NCBI GenBank assembly: GCA_002506365.1
Contig: DAXK01000045.1
Span: 36,939 to 100,938, forward strand
DNA length: 64,000 nucleotides
Direction: 5' to 3'
From: an archaeon UBA583
Lineage (GTDB): Archaea; Nanobdellota; Nanobdellia; Woesearchaeales; UBA583
Shown: positions 18,265 to 27,967 of the stretch, piece after piece
Layout: the number at the start of each line of letters is the position of its first letter
How positions within the stretch are numbered: the stretch's first letter is position 1
The notes under the pieces: model-generated
Databases searched by the model: none
Seen by the model: the letters and a program-made list of their open reading frames with translations, nothing else
Told to the model about the DNA's origin: nothing
Position numbers and translations under genes: made by a program

Positions 18265-18978
18265 TTATTTTTTAGAATTTAATTTTGATTTTTCACTACA
18301 TTCCAAATCATTTAACCAATTAATAACTAAATCTACTCCAATCTTATAAAAAAAATTAGTTAAATCATTAATCTCCTCAAAACTAGAACTCTTAGCAGAC
18401 TTTCCACCATGAACAATTGAATGCCTTTTTCCTAAAATTACTCGTAATCTATCAATTCTTCCTTTTTCCAAATCAAGTAACTTAAAAAAATCTAAACCAA
18501 TTAAATCAAATGCTTTTCTAATTGAATCTAAATTTTGAAACTTATAATTTTGTGAAATAATTTCTCCCTTTGTAATTTTCCCATCTTTATACAAATCAAT
18601 TTCAGAAAATGTAAACTTTTTATTAAAATCCAAAACACCTTTTGACTCAGAAAATTTATGATTAATTAACTCAACAAATAAATCTCTAAAAAAACTCTCA
18701 AAATATGTAATTAAAGAAGTTAAATACAAATTATAATTTATATTATATATATTCTCATTAATTAAATTTTCATGTGAAGTTTGAACAATACTTCCAAGTA
18801 ACGAACCATCCATAGATGAAGAAATAGAATTTACATCAAATTGTTTAAAATAATGATTTAAATTATCTTGAAATTCCATATGTTTATCTTTTAACAAATT
18901 ATGTCCAGTTGAACTAAATTTAATTCTAGTTAAATTAGAAAAATAATTCTCAACAGGATAAGTAATATTTTTATTCAT
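18265..18978 (-). CDS. HEPN-domain protein (RiboL-PSP-HEPN/MAE_28990-like)
   Basis: 237 residues, helical. The HEPN signature R-x4-H is present at Arg185-His190 (GKRHSIVHGG), in the second half as usual, and a preceding helix (NLYLTSLITYFESFFRDLF) matches the N-terminal helix of the MAE_28990/RiboL-PSP group. HEPN proteins with this motif are commonly metal-independent ribonucleases in toxin-antitoxin or defence loci. No nucleotidyltransferase-type antitoxin gene is adjacent, so it appears as a solo HEPN. Neighbours are exported proteins. Nuclease activity is inferred from the motif. Confidence 0.7.
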   Translation of the reverse strand: MNKNITYPVENYFSNLTRIKFSSTGHNLLKDKHMEFQDNLNHYFKQFDVNSISSSMDGSLLGSIVQTSHENLINENIYNINYNLYLTSLITYFESFFRDLFVELINHKFSESKGVLDFNKKFTFSEIDLYKDGKITKGEIISQNYKFQNLDSIRKAFDLIGLDFFKLLDLEKGRIDRLRVILGKRHSIVHGGKSAKSSSFEEINDLTNFFYKIGVDLVINWLNDLECSEKSKLNSKK

Positions 18979-19101
18979 AAATATACCTAAAACAACCTAA
19001 ATTATAAAACTTTTCTATAAATAAATTAAATAAAATAAAATAAATAAATTCTATAAATAATATAAACATACTTTAAGTAAATTTTATTTTTAAAATAACT
19101 A

Positions 19102-19884
19102 TTAACTTTCATTAGACTTCATAGCATTAATAATATTAAATAAAATAAAAACAAAAACCATAAAACTTACAATATATATAACAATATTCAAATTATCCTT
19201 CATATTAATTTGCTTTTCTTCACCCTCAATAATTCTAAAACTTTGAGAAAATTTATCAGTAACATTATCTCCATAGTTAGTAATAAAAATAAAATCATAC
19301 AATCCAACACTTAAATTTACATCTTTAAACTCTTCTAAATCAAAATTAATTAATTCATTAGTTTCAACTACTAAACTTCCTGTAATCTCCTTTAACATAG
19401 TTTGTTGAAAATCAACTAAAACTAAACTATAATTTACTGGGGTTGGATCATATCCAAAATTTTCAAAAGTTCCAATAGCTCTAAGTTCATTAACAAAATT
19501 AACAACTGACCCATAAACTCTAAACTCAATATCAAATAAATCTTTAGGAACAATCTCAACTTCTTCACCCTCCTCAATCTCTTCAAAAATAACTTTATAA
19601 CCATTATATTTCAAATTTGGCAATTTATCTTCATTATCTAAAAACTTTAAAGTCCAATTACTCGATTCAGGATAAAAATTAGAATTTTGTTTTAAAGATT
19701 CTACACAATTCATATTTTTTGTTAAAATAAAATACTCTGATTCAGATTTAGTTGAAATATACAATTCTTCACAAGTTGTAATATCAAATGGTCTAAGAGA
19801 ACTTCCATCACCTCCAACATAAGAATAAATATAATTAAAATTAAATAATATCATTATCGTAACTAATATTATCTTTTTAAACAT
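19102..19884 (-). CDS. Signal-peptide/TM surface protein, paralog of 13600-14235
   Basis: 260 residues: signal peptide (MFKKIILVTIMILFNF), a segment with two Cys beginning YVGGDGSSLRPF that resembles the first repeat of GLUG-type surface proteins, then the domain shared with the 13600 gene (IGTFENFGYDP, FDLEEFKDVNLSVGLYDF), and a C-terminal TM helix (IVIYIVSFMVFVFILF) with a short tail. It is probably anchored on the outer face of the cytoplasmic membrane. No catalytic motif is visible. The two paralogs lie in opposite orientation about 5 kb apart. Confidence 0.7.
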   Translation of the reverse strand: MFKKIILVTIMILFNFNYIYSYVGGDGSSLRPFDITTCEELYISTKSESEYFILTKNMNCVESLKQNSNFYPESSNWTLKFLDNEDKLPNLKYNGYKVIFEEIEEGEEVEIVPKDLFDIEFRVYGSVVNFVNELRAIGTFENFGYDPTPVNYSLVLVDFQQTMLKEITGSLVVETNELINFDLEEFKDVNLSVGLYDFIFITNYGDNVTDKFSQSFRIIEGEEKQINMKDNLNIVIYIVSFMVFVFILFNIINAMKSNES

Positions 19885-20046
19885 AAATTAAATTAAATTA
19901 AACTTAGTATAAATAAAATTATAACTAAAAAAAACTCAAAACTAAAAGAAAATAATTAAACTATTCAAACAAATTTAATTGAAATTATTTTTATATTTTA
20001 ATAAAAATATGATTTAAAATAAAAAATAAATTTATTTAAAATTTTT

Positions 20047-20064
20047 AGAAATTTTAAAATTTCT
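20047..20064. other. Perfect 18-bp AT palindrome
   Basis: AGAAATTTTAAAATTTCT lies immediately past the stop codon of the minus-strand lipoprotein gene at 20066. It may help termination; protein binding is also possible. Confidence 0.3.
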
Positions 20065-20065
20065 T

Positions 20066-20851
20066 TTAATTTAAAATATGTAATAAAAACTTATCACCAA
20101 GTGAACCCATTAATTCTTGAGAAGTAGTTTTAAACTCAATACATCCAGTCTCTGAATCATACAAAACTTCATTACTTGTATAATCTGAATCAAATAAAAT
20201 CAATTTATTAGAAAGTGTTGAATCAGCACAAGTAATTTCATCAGAACTAATAATATCTTCTAAAGCATTTAAAGGAAATCCAAACCCAATACTCATTAAA
20301 GTATATAATCTTCCAGAAACTTTCACAACAGCCCCATTACTTGAAGGTTTTGAATTAAAAATAAAATCAAAAGTTTCAGTCTCAAAAAATTCTTCTTTAC
20401 TAATTCCAATTTTATAATTTAATTTTTCAATATCATCTAAATTATTATAAAACTGCATATTAATAGTTTTCCCATCTACCTCAAAAGGATATTTATATAT
20501 TTCAACATTTACTTTAGTTTCTTCAGACTTTTTAGATGAAGATTTTTTAGTTTCAACTATTTCCTTTTTTTTAATTTCTTCCTTAATTTCTAAAACTTCT
20601 GATACTAATTCCTCATTAGTTGAATCCTCTTTAACAATTTGAGGTTTTTCTTTAACTTTTTCAATTATTTCTTCAGATAAAGTTTCTTTTTTCTCAATTT
20701 CATCAGCAATATTTTCAACTTTTTTTAAATCTGAATTATTAACATTTTCAACAGAATTATTTAAAATTTCACTTGAATTCACTTCTGAATTAACTCCAAC
20801 ACATCCTGCAATAAACGCAATAAATATTAATAAAATAAAATTTTTATTCAT
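20066..20851 (-). CDS. Lipoprotein with Lys/Glu-rich stalk and unknown C-terminal domain
   Basis: 261 residues. The signal peptide (MNKNFILLIFIAF) ends in the lipobox IAGC (Cys17). Residues ~20-115 are rich in Lys, Glu, Ser and Val and look like an extended or coiled linker (EIEKKETLSEEI, KKSSSKKSEETK). The last ~145 residues are a compact domain with two Cys (ITCADS, TGCIEF) and alternating strands (YKYPFEVDGKTINMQFYN). It probably tethers a small sensor or binding domain to the cell surface. I recognise no family. It is divergent from the truncated pilin at 21009. Confidence 0.68.
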   Translation of the reverse strand: MNKNFILLIFIAFIAGCVGVNSEVNSSEILNNSVENVNNSDLKKVENIADEIEKKETLSEEIIEKVKEKPQIVKEDSTNEELVSEVLEIKEEIKKKEIVETKKSSSKKSEETKVNVEIYKYPFEVDGKTINMQFYNNLDDIEKLNYKIGISKEEFFETETFDFIFNSKPSSNGAVVKVSGRLYTLMSIGFGFPLNALEDIISSDEITCADSTLSNKLILFDSDYTSNEVLYDSETGCIEFKTTSQELMGSLGDKFLLHILN

Positions 20852-21008
20852 AGAAAAAACTAGTATAAATTATATTATAAACTCTTGTCATATTCAAAAC
20901 AAATTACTAAATAATTATAATTAATTTATCCTAAATAATACGTAATTTTTTTATAACTACTAATTTAAAAAGTTTAAATATATATAATATATGTCATATC
21001 ATTTTATT

Positions 21009-21329
21009 ATGAATACATTTAAAATTAGAAAAAATAAACATGCGATATCTCCAGTTGTTGCAACAGCACTACTTTTAGTTGTAGCAGTTATTTCAGTTGT
21101 AGGTTTCCAAGGTTGGTTTACTCAATTTTCATCCTCAACATTAGTAAATGTAGAATCACAAAGTTCAAATTCTTTAACTTCAAATTCAATTGAAGGGATT
21201 TACGGAAACAATTTATATATTAAATCTGGAACAAATAATTCTCCATTAAAATCAATTAATATTGGTGGAGAAGATTGTCAAATTAATGAAAATTTGATAA
21301 GGTTTAATAAAATAGAAAATTCCAAATAA
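21009..21329 (+). pseudogene. Truncated pilin-like gene
   Basis: From the ATG at 21009, 106 codons give a class III signal (MNTFKIRKNKHA, cut before ISPVV), the pilin helix (ATALLLVVAVISVV) and the GWF motif, then only about 60 residues before the stop. It is close to the pilin-propeller at 9297 over this part (NNLYIKSGTNNSPLKSINIGGEDC against KLYVNSAG...SIKINDVDC) but ends where that protein's Cys-containing domain continues. Just past the stop the DNA becomes a cluster of hairpins (21334-21461). The likeliest reading is a pilin gene cut short by an insertion or deletion; a functional minor pilin of this size is possible. The TATA-like run at 20973-20985 favours the ATG at 21009 over 20991. 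Confidence 0.65.
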
Positions 21330-21333
21330 TTTC

Positions 21334-21461
21334 TTAACACTTCGTTAAAATTATTTAGAATTTAAATTAATATTTTTCGCTCGATTTCCGCGAAAAAGAA
21401 ATATAGTATTTTTATTTCTTCTCAATTCTTCCGCACTTCGTTTGTCGAAATCAGAAGAATT
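21334..21461. other. Cluster of four hairpins with GC-rich loops
   Basis: Four consecutive stems are visible: TTAAC/GTTAA (21334-21348), TTTTTCGC/GCGAAAAA (21373-21397, 9-nt loop), AAGAAATA/TATTTCTT (21396-21420) and AATTCTTC/GAAGAATT (21424-21461), the last enclosing TTCG/CGAA. The second and third share two bases, so they may be alternatives. The cluster fills the gap between the truncated pilin and the convergent pepF gene. It could act as a terminator in both directions or be a remnant of an inserted structured element. Confidence 0.55.
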
Positions 21462-21467
21462 AAAAAT

Positions 21468-23279
21468 TTATTTTAAAGCCGCTAGAGCTTCAAAATCATC
21501 AAGCATCCCTTCAATAACTGAAAGTCCACTTTGAAAATACTCTGGCTTAGAAATATCCATTCCAATCGTTTTCTTAACTAATTCAGCAGGAGGCAAACTC
21601 CCTCCAGACTTTAAAAACTCCTTATACTTAGGAATAAAACTTTCCCCTTCTTCCTTATACTTATTATACAAAGCAAAAGTTAAAATATTTCCAAAACTAT
21701 AAGCGTAACAATAAAACGGACTTCTAAAAATATGAGGAATTGAACTCCAAGTTGAAGTCTTATCACCCTCAACTCTTACAATTGCATCTCCACTCATCTT
21801 ATTAACCTCTTCTCCCCAAGCCTTATTAAAATCCTCATAACCAAGCCCCTCACCTGAATGAATTGCCTTATGACATCTTCTCTCAAATAAAATATATTGA
21901 ATTTGTCTATGAATAGTTGCAAAAGTACTCCCTAAATTTTCATCTAAATAAGATAACTTCTCATCATCAGACATTTGACTCATTAAAGTCTCCGACAAAA
22001 TCATCTCATTAAACACTGAAGCAGTCTCAGCTAAACACATCCCAGTAGAATAAACTTCCGCCTCTTGAGCTTGTGATAAATGTCCATGTGTAGCGTGTCC
22101 TAACTCATGAGCAAGTGTAGAAACATCTCCTAACTTATTAGTCCAATTTAATAAAACATAACTCTCAAATCCTTTATCATAACAAGCAAACGCTCCACCT
22201 CTCTTCCCCTTCCCAGGAAAAACATCAACACGCGCATTCTCAAACATATTAACAGAAAAATCATAAAACTCAACATCAAACTTCTTAATCGTATCTAAAA
22301 ATAATTTCAAACCATCTTCAAAAGTATATTCCTTCTCAACCTTATCTAATGGAGCCATAACATCCCAAACATTTAATTTATCCTTCCCCATTAACTTAGC
22401 CTTAATCTTTAAATACTTTTGATACATAGGATAAGACTTTTCAACTTCAGATAATAAAGTATCAACAACATCATCGGAAAGCTCCTCAGACTTATTTCGA
22501 CGACTCATAACATGGTCATATCCACGAATATTTAATTCACTAGTACAATCCTTTAAAATATTAGAATAACAATTACCTAATACAATTTGCGTCTTCTCAT
22601 CTTCAAAAACTTCACGAATAGATTCATAAGCATTCTTACGAACTCTCTCATCAGTAGACTGTCTTAAAGCTCTAACCTCTGAATCAGTAACCATCTTATC
22701 TTCCTCAGTTTCAAAATCATGAACCTTAAACTCAAAAGAACCTGTCAATTCTTCATATAAACTTGAAAAAGCAGACTTACCACCACTTGGAGCCTTAAAC
22801 ATTAAAGCCTTCTCAGTCTTCTCATCTAAAACATACTTAATACTTTGAGCAGTTTGATAGAAATAATTCTTCCAAGCAGATAACTCTGGCAATTCAGATA
22901 ATCTAATTAAATCATCATATCCTCTAGCCTTAAACTCTTGCCCTACAAAAGTTAAACCATTAAAAATTTCAGTAAATTTGTGAGATAACTCTCCTTGTTT
23001 CTTTAAAATATCTTGATTTTGAGTATCTAAACTACTTGTATATAACATAAAAATTTGAATCTTTGAAACAATTGTTCCATACTCATTTTCATCGGCAAAA
23101 AACTCAACAAACTTATCGTCAGCCAAACCAGAAATTTTCCCAGTATATTTAGAAATAAAACTATCAACAAGAGAAGATATTTTATTCACATCTTCGGCAA
23201 TTTGCGGATCAGCAACACTAGTATAATAATCTTTCATATCCCAACTTGTTTTAGCATTTTTAATATTAAATTCACTCAT
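21468..23279 (-). CDS. pepF: Oligoendopeptidase F (M3 metallopeptidase)
   Basis: 603 residues, the usual length for PepF. The zinc motif HELGH is at residues 391-395 (TLAHELGHATHGHL), with the downstream Glu in ETASVFNEMIL about 25 residues later. Other PepF features are RGGAFACYDKGFESYVLLNW before the motif and HIFRSPFYCYAYSFGNIL near the C-terminus. It is a cytoplasmic enzyme that cuts peptides of roughly 5-20 residues, probably finishing proteasome products or imported peptides. The family is mainly bacterial, so lateral gain is likely. It ends facing the truncated pilin. Confidence 0.95.
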   Translation of the reverse strand: MSEFNIKNAKTSWDMKDYYTSVADPQIAEDVNKISSLVDSFISKYTGKISGLADDKFVEFFADENEYGTIVSKIQIFMLYTSSLDTQNQDILKKQGELSHKFTEIFNGLTFVGQEFKARGYDDLIRLSELPELSAWKNYFYQTAQSIKYVLDEKTEKALMFKAPSGGKSAFSSLYEELTGSFEFKVHDFETEEDKMVTDSEVRALRQSTDERVRKNAYESIREVFEDEKTQIVLGNCYSNILKDCTSELNIRGYDHVMSRRNKSEELSDDVVDTLLSEVEKSYPMYQKYLKIKAKLMGKDKLNVWDVMAPLDKVEKEYTFEDGLKLFLDTIKKFDVEFYDFSVNMFENARVDVFPGKGKRGGAFACYDKGFESYVLLNWTNKLGDVSTLAHELGHATHGHLSQAQEAEVYSTGMCLAETASVFNEMILSETLMSQMSDDEKLSYLDENLGSTFATIHRQIQYILFERRCHKAIHSGEGLGYEDFNKAWGEEVNKMSGDAIVRVEGDKTSTWSSIPHIFRSPFYCYAYSFGNILTFALYNKYKEEGESFIPKYKEFLKSGGSLPPAELVKKTIGMDISKPEYFQSGLSVIEGMLDDFEALAALK

Positions 23280-23477
23280 AAATAAATATCTAAAATAGAT
23301 TATATAAATATAATGTGTCTTAAACCAAAACCAACTAATCTATAATAATAATCTAAAAATAATATTAAATAGTCTTATTTAAAAATAAACAAATACAATT
23401 TTTATATATAGAACATTATATAATACAATATAATACAAAATTAATAATATATTAATATTAATCAATAATAATTAAAA

Positions 23478-25028
23478 ATGAACTCAAAAATCACATTCGA
23501 CACTTTAGGATTAAATGAAACAATTCTAAACACAATTAAAAAGAAAGGATTTGAATATCCAAGTAAAATCCAAGCAAAAATAATTCCATTAATGCTTGAA
23601 AATAAACACGATATTATTGGAATTTCACAAACAGGAAGTGGAAAAACAGCAAGTTTTGGACTCCCATTAATCCAAACAATCAAACCACACAACAAAACAC
23701 CAAAAGTAATTATTCTAACTCCAACAAGAGAACTTGCAATCCAAGTAACAAACGATTTAGAATCATACGGAAAACCAAACGCCAAAACAGAAAACCCACT
23801 AAAAATATTAACAGTGTACGGTGGAACAGCAATGAAATATCAAATTGATAGATTAGATAGAGGAGTGGACATTGTTGTGGGAACACCAGGAAGAGTTTTA
23901 GATTTAATTGATAAAAGAATTCTAAATCTAGAAAATGTAGAAAATTTTATTTTAGATGAAGCTGATGAAATGCTAAACATGGGATTTATCGATGATATTG
24001 AAGATATATTATACTACACACCAAAACACAAAAAAGTATTACTATTCTCAGCAACAATGCCACAAAAAATTAAAGATTTATCAAAAAGATATATGAACAA
24101 TCAAGTAATCGTTGAAGTAAAATCTAAAATCGAAACTAAATCAAAAATTAATCAAGAATATATAATGCTCGACTTATCAGATAAATTTCCAACTCTTTGT
24201 AAACTAATTGATATGGAAGAATCTTTTTATGGAATTGTATTCGCTATGACAAAAGATAGCGTAAATGAAGTAACTCAAAGACTAAAGAAAGCTGGATATT
24301 TAGCAGACTGCATTCACGGAGACATCCAACAAAACAAAAGAGAAAGAATTTTAACAGATTTCAAAGAATCAAAAATTAATATTTTAGTTGCAACAGATGT
24401 AGCAGCCAGAGGAATTGACATTAACGATTTAACACATGTAATTAATTACTCATTACCAAAAGAAGTAGAATCATACGTTCATAGAATTGGAAGAACTGGT
24501 AGAGCTGGAAAATCAGGACACGCAATCTCCTTAGTAACGCCAGCACAAAAGTTTATGATTTTCGATATTCAAGAACAAACAGAACTCCCAATTTACAGAA
24601 TTGACATCCCAACTGATAAAGATGTATTTAACAGTAAAGTATCCAACATTAAAAAAGATGTAAATAATATCATTGAATCAAACCCTCACTTTGAATACAA
24701 CGATTTAGCAAAAGACTTAATCAAAACACATGGTCCAGAAAAAGCCTTAAATGCATTATTACTAAAACTAAACCAAAATAAAAAAAATAATGGAGTAGTT
24801 GAAAGAACAAGATTATTTGTAGCAAAAGGAAAAGTTGACAAATTTGATAAAACAAAATTATTAGAATTTTTAGAATCGAAAGTAGGATTTAAAATAAATG
24901 CTGAAAGTATCAAAATTAACGGAAATTATTCTTTCATTAATGTAGAAGCACAACAAGCCGAAGAAATAGTTAAAGCTTTCACAAAAAGTGATGGAGAAAG
25001 ACCATTAGTTGAAAAATCAGCTAAATAA
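23478..25028 (+). CDS. DEAD-box RNA helicase with DbpA-type RNA-binding domain
   Basis: 516 residues. The motifs run in order: Q motif (GFEYPSKIQAKIIP), Walker A (SQTGSGKT, ~50-57), PTRELAIQ, GTPGR, DEAD (160-163), SAT, then in domain 2 the VATDVAARGID and HRIGRTGRAG motifs. The C-terminal ~75 residues (RTRLFVAKGKVDKFDKTKLL ... FINVEAQQAEEIVKAF) match the DbpA RNA-binding fold. These helicases remodel rRNA and mRNA, often under cold stress. It is monocistronic with a long AT-rich upstream region. Confidence 0.93.
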   Translation: MNSKITFDTLGLNETILNTIKKKGFEYPSKIQAKIIPLMLENKHDIIGISQTGSGKTASFGLPLIQTIKPHNKTPKVIILTPTRELAIQVTNDLESYGKPNAKTENPLKILTVYGGTAMKYQIDRLDRGVDIVVGTPGRVLDLIDKRILNLENVENFILDEADEMLNMGFIDDIEDILYYTPKHKKVLLFSATMPQKIKDLSKRYMNNQVIVEVKSKIETKSKINQEYIMLDLSDKFPTLCKLIDMEESFYGIVFAMTKDSVNEVTQRLKKAGYLADCIHGDIQQNKRERILTDFKESKINILVATDVAARGIDINDLTHVINYSLPKEVESYVHRIGRTGRAGKSGHAISLVTPAQKFMIFDIQEQTELPIYRIDIPTDKDVFNSKVSNIKKDVNNIIESNPHFEYNDLAKDLIKTHGPEKALNALLLKLNQNKKNNGVVERTRLFVAKGKVDKFDKTKLLEFLESKVGFKINAESIKINGNYSFINVEAQQAEEIVKAFTKSDGERPLVEKSAK

Positions 25029-25141
25029 TTTTTATTTTAAAAATAATTATAATTACAAAAATAATAATTATAATATTTGTAACTGTTAATAACAACAAAA
25101 CATAAATATTATAAATACTTTATTTTTATTTATTTCTATAA

Positions 25142-25666
25142 ATGGAACTCCCAGAAAACTCACTGCTAGGAAATCAACTATTTTTCCCATCATATAACAA
25201 AACAACCAGGCAATACACACTAAAAACACAAACTTCACGAGCTGGATTATACATAGCAGCTCTGCCAAAAAAAACTAAATTTAATCTCATTTTAGATGGA
25301 TTTAATTTATTTAACCACTCAAATCAAGAAATAATTGAAGGAAGTTTAAATCAATATCATTTAAATTGGAGAATTGGCCATCCAAAAATTATATCATTAG
25401 AACATGGAATAAGATTCCCACAAACATTAAATCAACTTTTAGAAAATAAATTAATTGAGCAAACAACATATACTAACTTTTTTAACAATCAAAACTTTCA
25501 TCAATTAGATAATGAATTAAGACAAATCCCTGAACACTTACAACAAGTATATTTTGTAACAAAACTAGGTCACGATAAAATAAGTTTAATACCAAAACAA
25601 GGGGAAAAAACTCCAAAAAAACAATCAGAAAGTTTAATAGAAAAACTAACTCCAAGTTTTAATTAA
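25142..25666 (+). CDS. Hypothetical protein
   Basis: 174 residues, no signal peptide or TM segment. Visible parts are a short beta-rich start (RQYTLKTQTSRAGLYIAALP), a middle LILDGFNLFNHSNQEIIEG, and a helical stretch (FPQTLNQLLENKLIEQTTY). The C-terminus is Lys/Ser/Pro-rich and probably disordered. I recognise no family. The ATG lies about 25 nt past a run of T/A triplets that can serve as the TATA element. It may be followed co-directionally by the 25715 gene, 48 bp on. Confidence 0.55.
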   Translation: MELPENSLLGNQLFFPSYNKTTRQYTLKTQTSRAGLYIAALPKKTKFNLILDGFNLFNHSNQEIIEGSLNQYHLNWRIGHPKIISLEHGIRFPQTLNQLLENKLIEQTTYTNFFNNQNFHQLDNELRQIPEHLQQVYFVTKLGHDKISLIPKQGEKTPKKQSESLIEKLTPSFN

Positions 25667-25714
25667 TATACTAATAATGCCTACACTTATAATAACAAAC
25701 TTACTTTTTTTATT

Positions 25715-26056
25715 ATGAACGAGAAAGCAATTTCAAAACTAAAACAAATTTTAGATATTTTAGTAAAATTTAATCAAGAAGATAAATATGGTAGTCAAGG
25801 ATTTAACGATAGAGTAACAGTTGCTCAAGAAATTTTTCACAGAAACAAACAGGATAAAGAATTTATGACAGCTTATAATAAATTATTAAACAAACAAACA
25901 ACAATGTTTAGTAAATTAATCCAAGCAGAAATTGTTGTAAAAGAAAAAAAAGAAAAAAAAGTTTTCAAGAAAAATCCAAACAAACCTACAAAAGTAGTCC
26001 CAGGAGCTAAAAAATATACAAAACCAGGAACAAAACCTGCTAACTTTCAAAAATAA
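25715..26056 (+). CDS. Small basic protein with disordered tail
   Basis: 113 residues. Residues 1-70 are predicted helical and charged (KLKQILDILVKFN, RVTVAQEIFHRNK), while the rest is almost only Lys, Pro, Thr and Gly (KKVFKKNPNKPTKVVPGAKK). The basic tail suggests nucleic-acid or ribosome binding; this is inference from composition only. Confidence 0.5.
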   Translation: MNEKAISKLKQILDILVKFNQEDKYGSQGFNDRVTVAQEIFHRNKQDKEFMTAYNKLLNKQTTMFSKLIQAEIVVKEKKEKKVFKKNPNKPTKVVPGAKKYTKPGTKPANFQK

Positions 26057-26132
26057 ATAATAAATACTAAATTATAATAAATAATAACTAATAAAAATAA
26101 TTAATTATTTTTATTTTTATCTTTTTTAACAA

Positions 26133-26603
26133 TTATTCACCAATTCTAACTTTAATTTTATCATAATTTTCATCCATTGGTTCAAAATCTAACGAAGATT
26201 TAACCCCTTGACTAAATGAATAATCTCTAAACTCATCAACTCCAAATTTATCATCTCCATCACAAAATCCTTCATATTCTCCCTTAAGCCCAGATTTAGG
26301 TTTAGTTAAATAAGCAACTTGCCCAACTTTATTATTATCATTTAAAATAAACAAAACTAAATATGAATCAAAACCTCTCTCATCAAAACAAAACTCTTGT
26401 TTATTAATTTGATACCCAATTAACCTAATTCCAGAATCAATTCCCCTAAAAGTATGTTTATCAATATCATAATTTAAAATTGTTTCCAAATTTAATTTTT
26501 CACCCTCAGCATTCAATTCACAAAAAACCTTAAATCCTTTCCCAGAATTATTTTCATTATAATCATTTAAATAACAAGGTTTATTCAAAATACTCATATT
26601 CAT
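26133..26603 (-). CDS. Hypothetical protein
   Basis: About 156 residues from the ATG at 26603; the TTG at 26615 is less likely because a TATA (ATTTATAAAT, about 26620-26633) is correctly spaced for 26603. The protein is soluble, beta-rich and acidic, with motifs GIRLIGYQINKQEFCFDERG, LVLFILNDNNKVGQVAYL and a DGDDKFGVDEF loop. I recognise no family. It lies downstream of ychF on the same strand but across about 120 bp with its own promoter. Confidence 0.55.
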   Translation of the reverse strand: MNMSILNKPCYLNDYNENNSGKGFKVFCELNAEGEKLNLETILNYDIDKHTFRGIDSGIRLIGYQINKQEFCFDERGFDSYLVLFILNDNNKVGQVAYLTKPKSGLKGEYEGFCDGDDKFGVDEFRDYSFSQGVKSSLDFEPMDENYDKIKVRIGE

Positions 26604-26722
26604 AATTCTAAACAATTCTTATTATTTATAAATATCAACTATAAAAATTTACTCCTAATATTATAAATAAACAAATAGAAATAAACAAATAAATAAAAAT
26701 AGTATAAATAATTTAAACTAAA

Positions 26723-27919
26723 TTACTTACCACTTGTGATTTCAATCACATCACCAAACTTTAACACATAATCTTTTCCAACCATCATTTTAGATTTAAC
26801 ATCAGTTGCTTTAATAAAATGTTTTCCAAAATCAGTATGTAATCTATATGCAAAATCAAGCGCAGTCGCCTCCTTATGCATTAAAAAACAATCAACAATA
26901 ACATTCTCCTTTTTCCCCTCAATTTTCTTTAAACCACCAGGATAAATAGGTTTCATCTCCAGTAATTCAAAAACAGCACAATTTAATGCTTGTTGAACAC
27001 CAGTCCCACCAATTGTTTTAATATCCTTAGCAATTAAATTTAATCCATTCTTTTGGGCATCATTTAACTTAGTTTCATCAATAATTTCAAAATTATCTTC
27101 TCCATAAATATAATTAACAAATTTCGCATCATTTGCTTTTTTTAAATTAAATTCATAATTAGCAGTAACTGGAATTATTTTATAATGTGGAAACTCCTTT
27201 TTTAAAGCATTTAATTTTATTTCCCATAAATTATCATCCATTAAAATATCACACTTATTAGCGGCAATAATCATCTGTTTAGAAACTTCACGAAGTTTTT
27301 TACACAACTCAAATAAATTATCCCCAACATTATCTTTAGTTAAACCAAGAGAATCAACAGCTATTCTAATTTGTCTTTCATTAATATTTAAACCTGAAAT
27401 AACTGAACCAATAGCAACTTCAATTTTTTCATCCTTTAATCTCATTTTTTTTTCAATATTTTTCCAATGTTTACTAATTACATTAAAAAACCATTGATTT
27501 AATTCTTCCTCTAAAAATCTAATATCATTAGCCGGATTATAAGAATTAATTTCAACTTTCTCTCCATGACCATTTGTAGATCCAGATAAATCAATTACAT
27601 GAATTAAAGCATCAGCTTGTCTTAAATCATCTAAAAACTTATTTCCTAAACCTTTTCCCTCAGAAGCTCCAGGAACTAATCCAGCAACATCAATAATCTC
27701 AATTGGCACAAATCTCCAATCTCCTTGAACAAATCCATCTCTAGGTGTAGAATGATTATTAAAAAAAACAGCAGGGTCTTCAGTTTTCACATACCCAATA
27801 GCAGAATTAGCATCAATAGTTGTAAATGGAAAATCTCCAGATTCAACATCAGCTAAAGTTAAACTTCTAAAAAAAGCGGATTTACCTACATTAGGTTTTC
27901 CTACAATACCAATTATCAT
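26723..27919 (-). CDS. ychF: YchF/Obg-family GTPase-like ATPase
   Basis: 398 residues. G1 is GKPNVGKS (7-14), G3 lies in the stretch IIDVAGLVPGASEGKGLGNK, and G4 is the variant NKCD (AANKCDI). The C-terminus carries a TGS domain (FLMHKEATALDFAYRLHTDF ... VLKFGDVIEI). The length and the missing coiled-coil insertion fit the archaeal YchF type. These proteins bind ribosomes and hydrolyse ATP or GTP; a role in translation or stress is the family view. A TATA (27944-27955) is well placed for the ATG at 27919. A diverged 23-nt copy of the G1 codons lies upstream at 27968-27990. Confidence 0.92.
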   Translation of the reverse strand: MIIGIVGKPNVGKSAFFRSLTLADVESGDFPFTTIDANSAIGYVKTEDPAVFFNNHSTPRDGFVQGDWRFVPIEIIDVAGLVPGASEGKGLGNKFLDDLRQADALIHVIDLSGSTNGHGEKVEINSYNPANDIRFLEEELNQWFFNVISKHWKNIEKKMRLKDEKIEVAIGSVISGLNINERQIRIAVDSLGLTKDNVGDNLFELCKKLREVSKQMIIAANKCDILMDDNLWEIKLNALKKEFPHYKIIPVTANYEFNLKKANDAKFVNYIYGEDNFEIIDETKLNDAQKNGLNLIAKDIKTIGGTGVQQALNCAVFELLEMKPIYPGGLKKIEGKKENVIVDCFLMHKEATALDFAYRLHTDFGKHFIKATDVKSKMMVGKDYVLKFGDVIEITSGK

Positions 27920-27967
27920 AATAAAAAATATAATTGGGAGATTATAAATATTTAGAATATAATTTTA

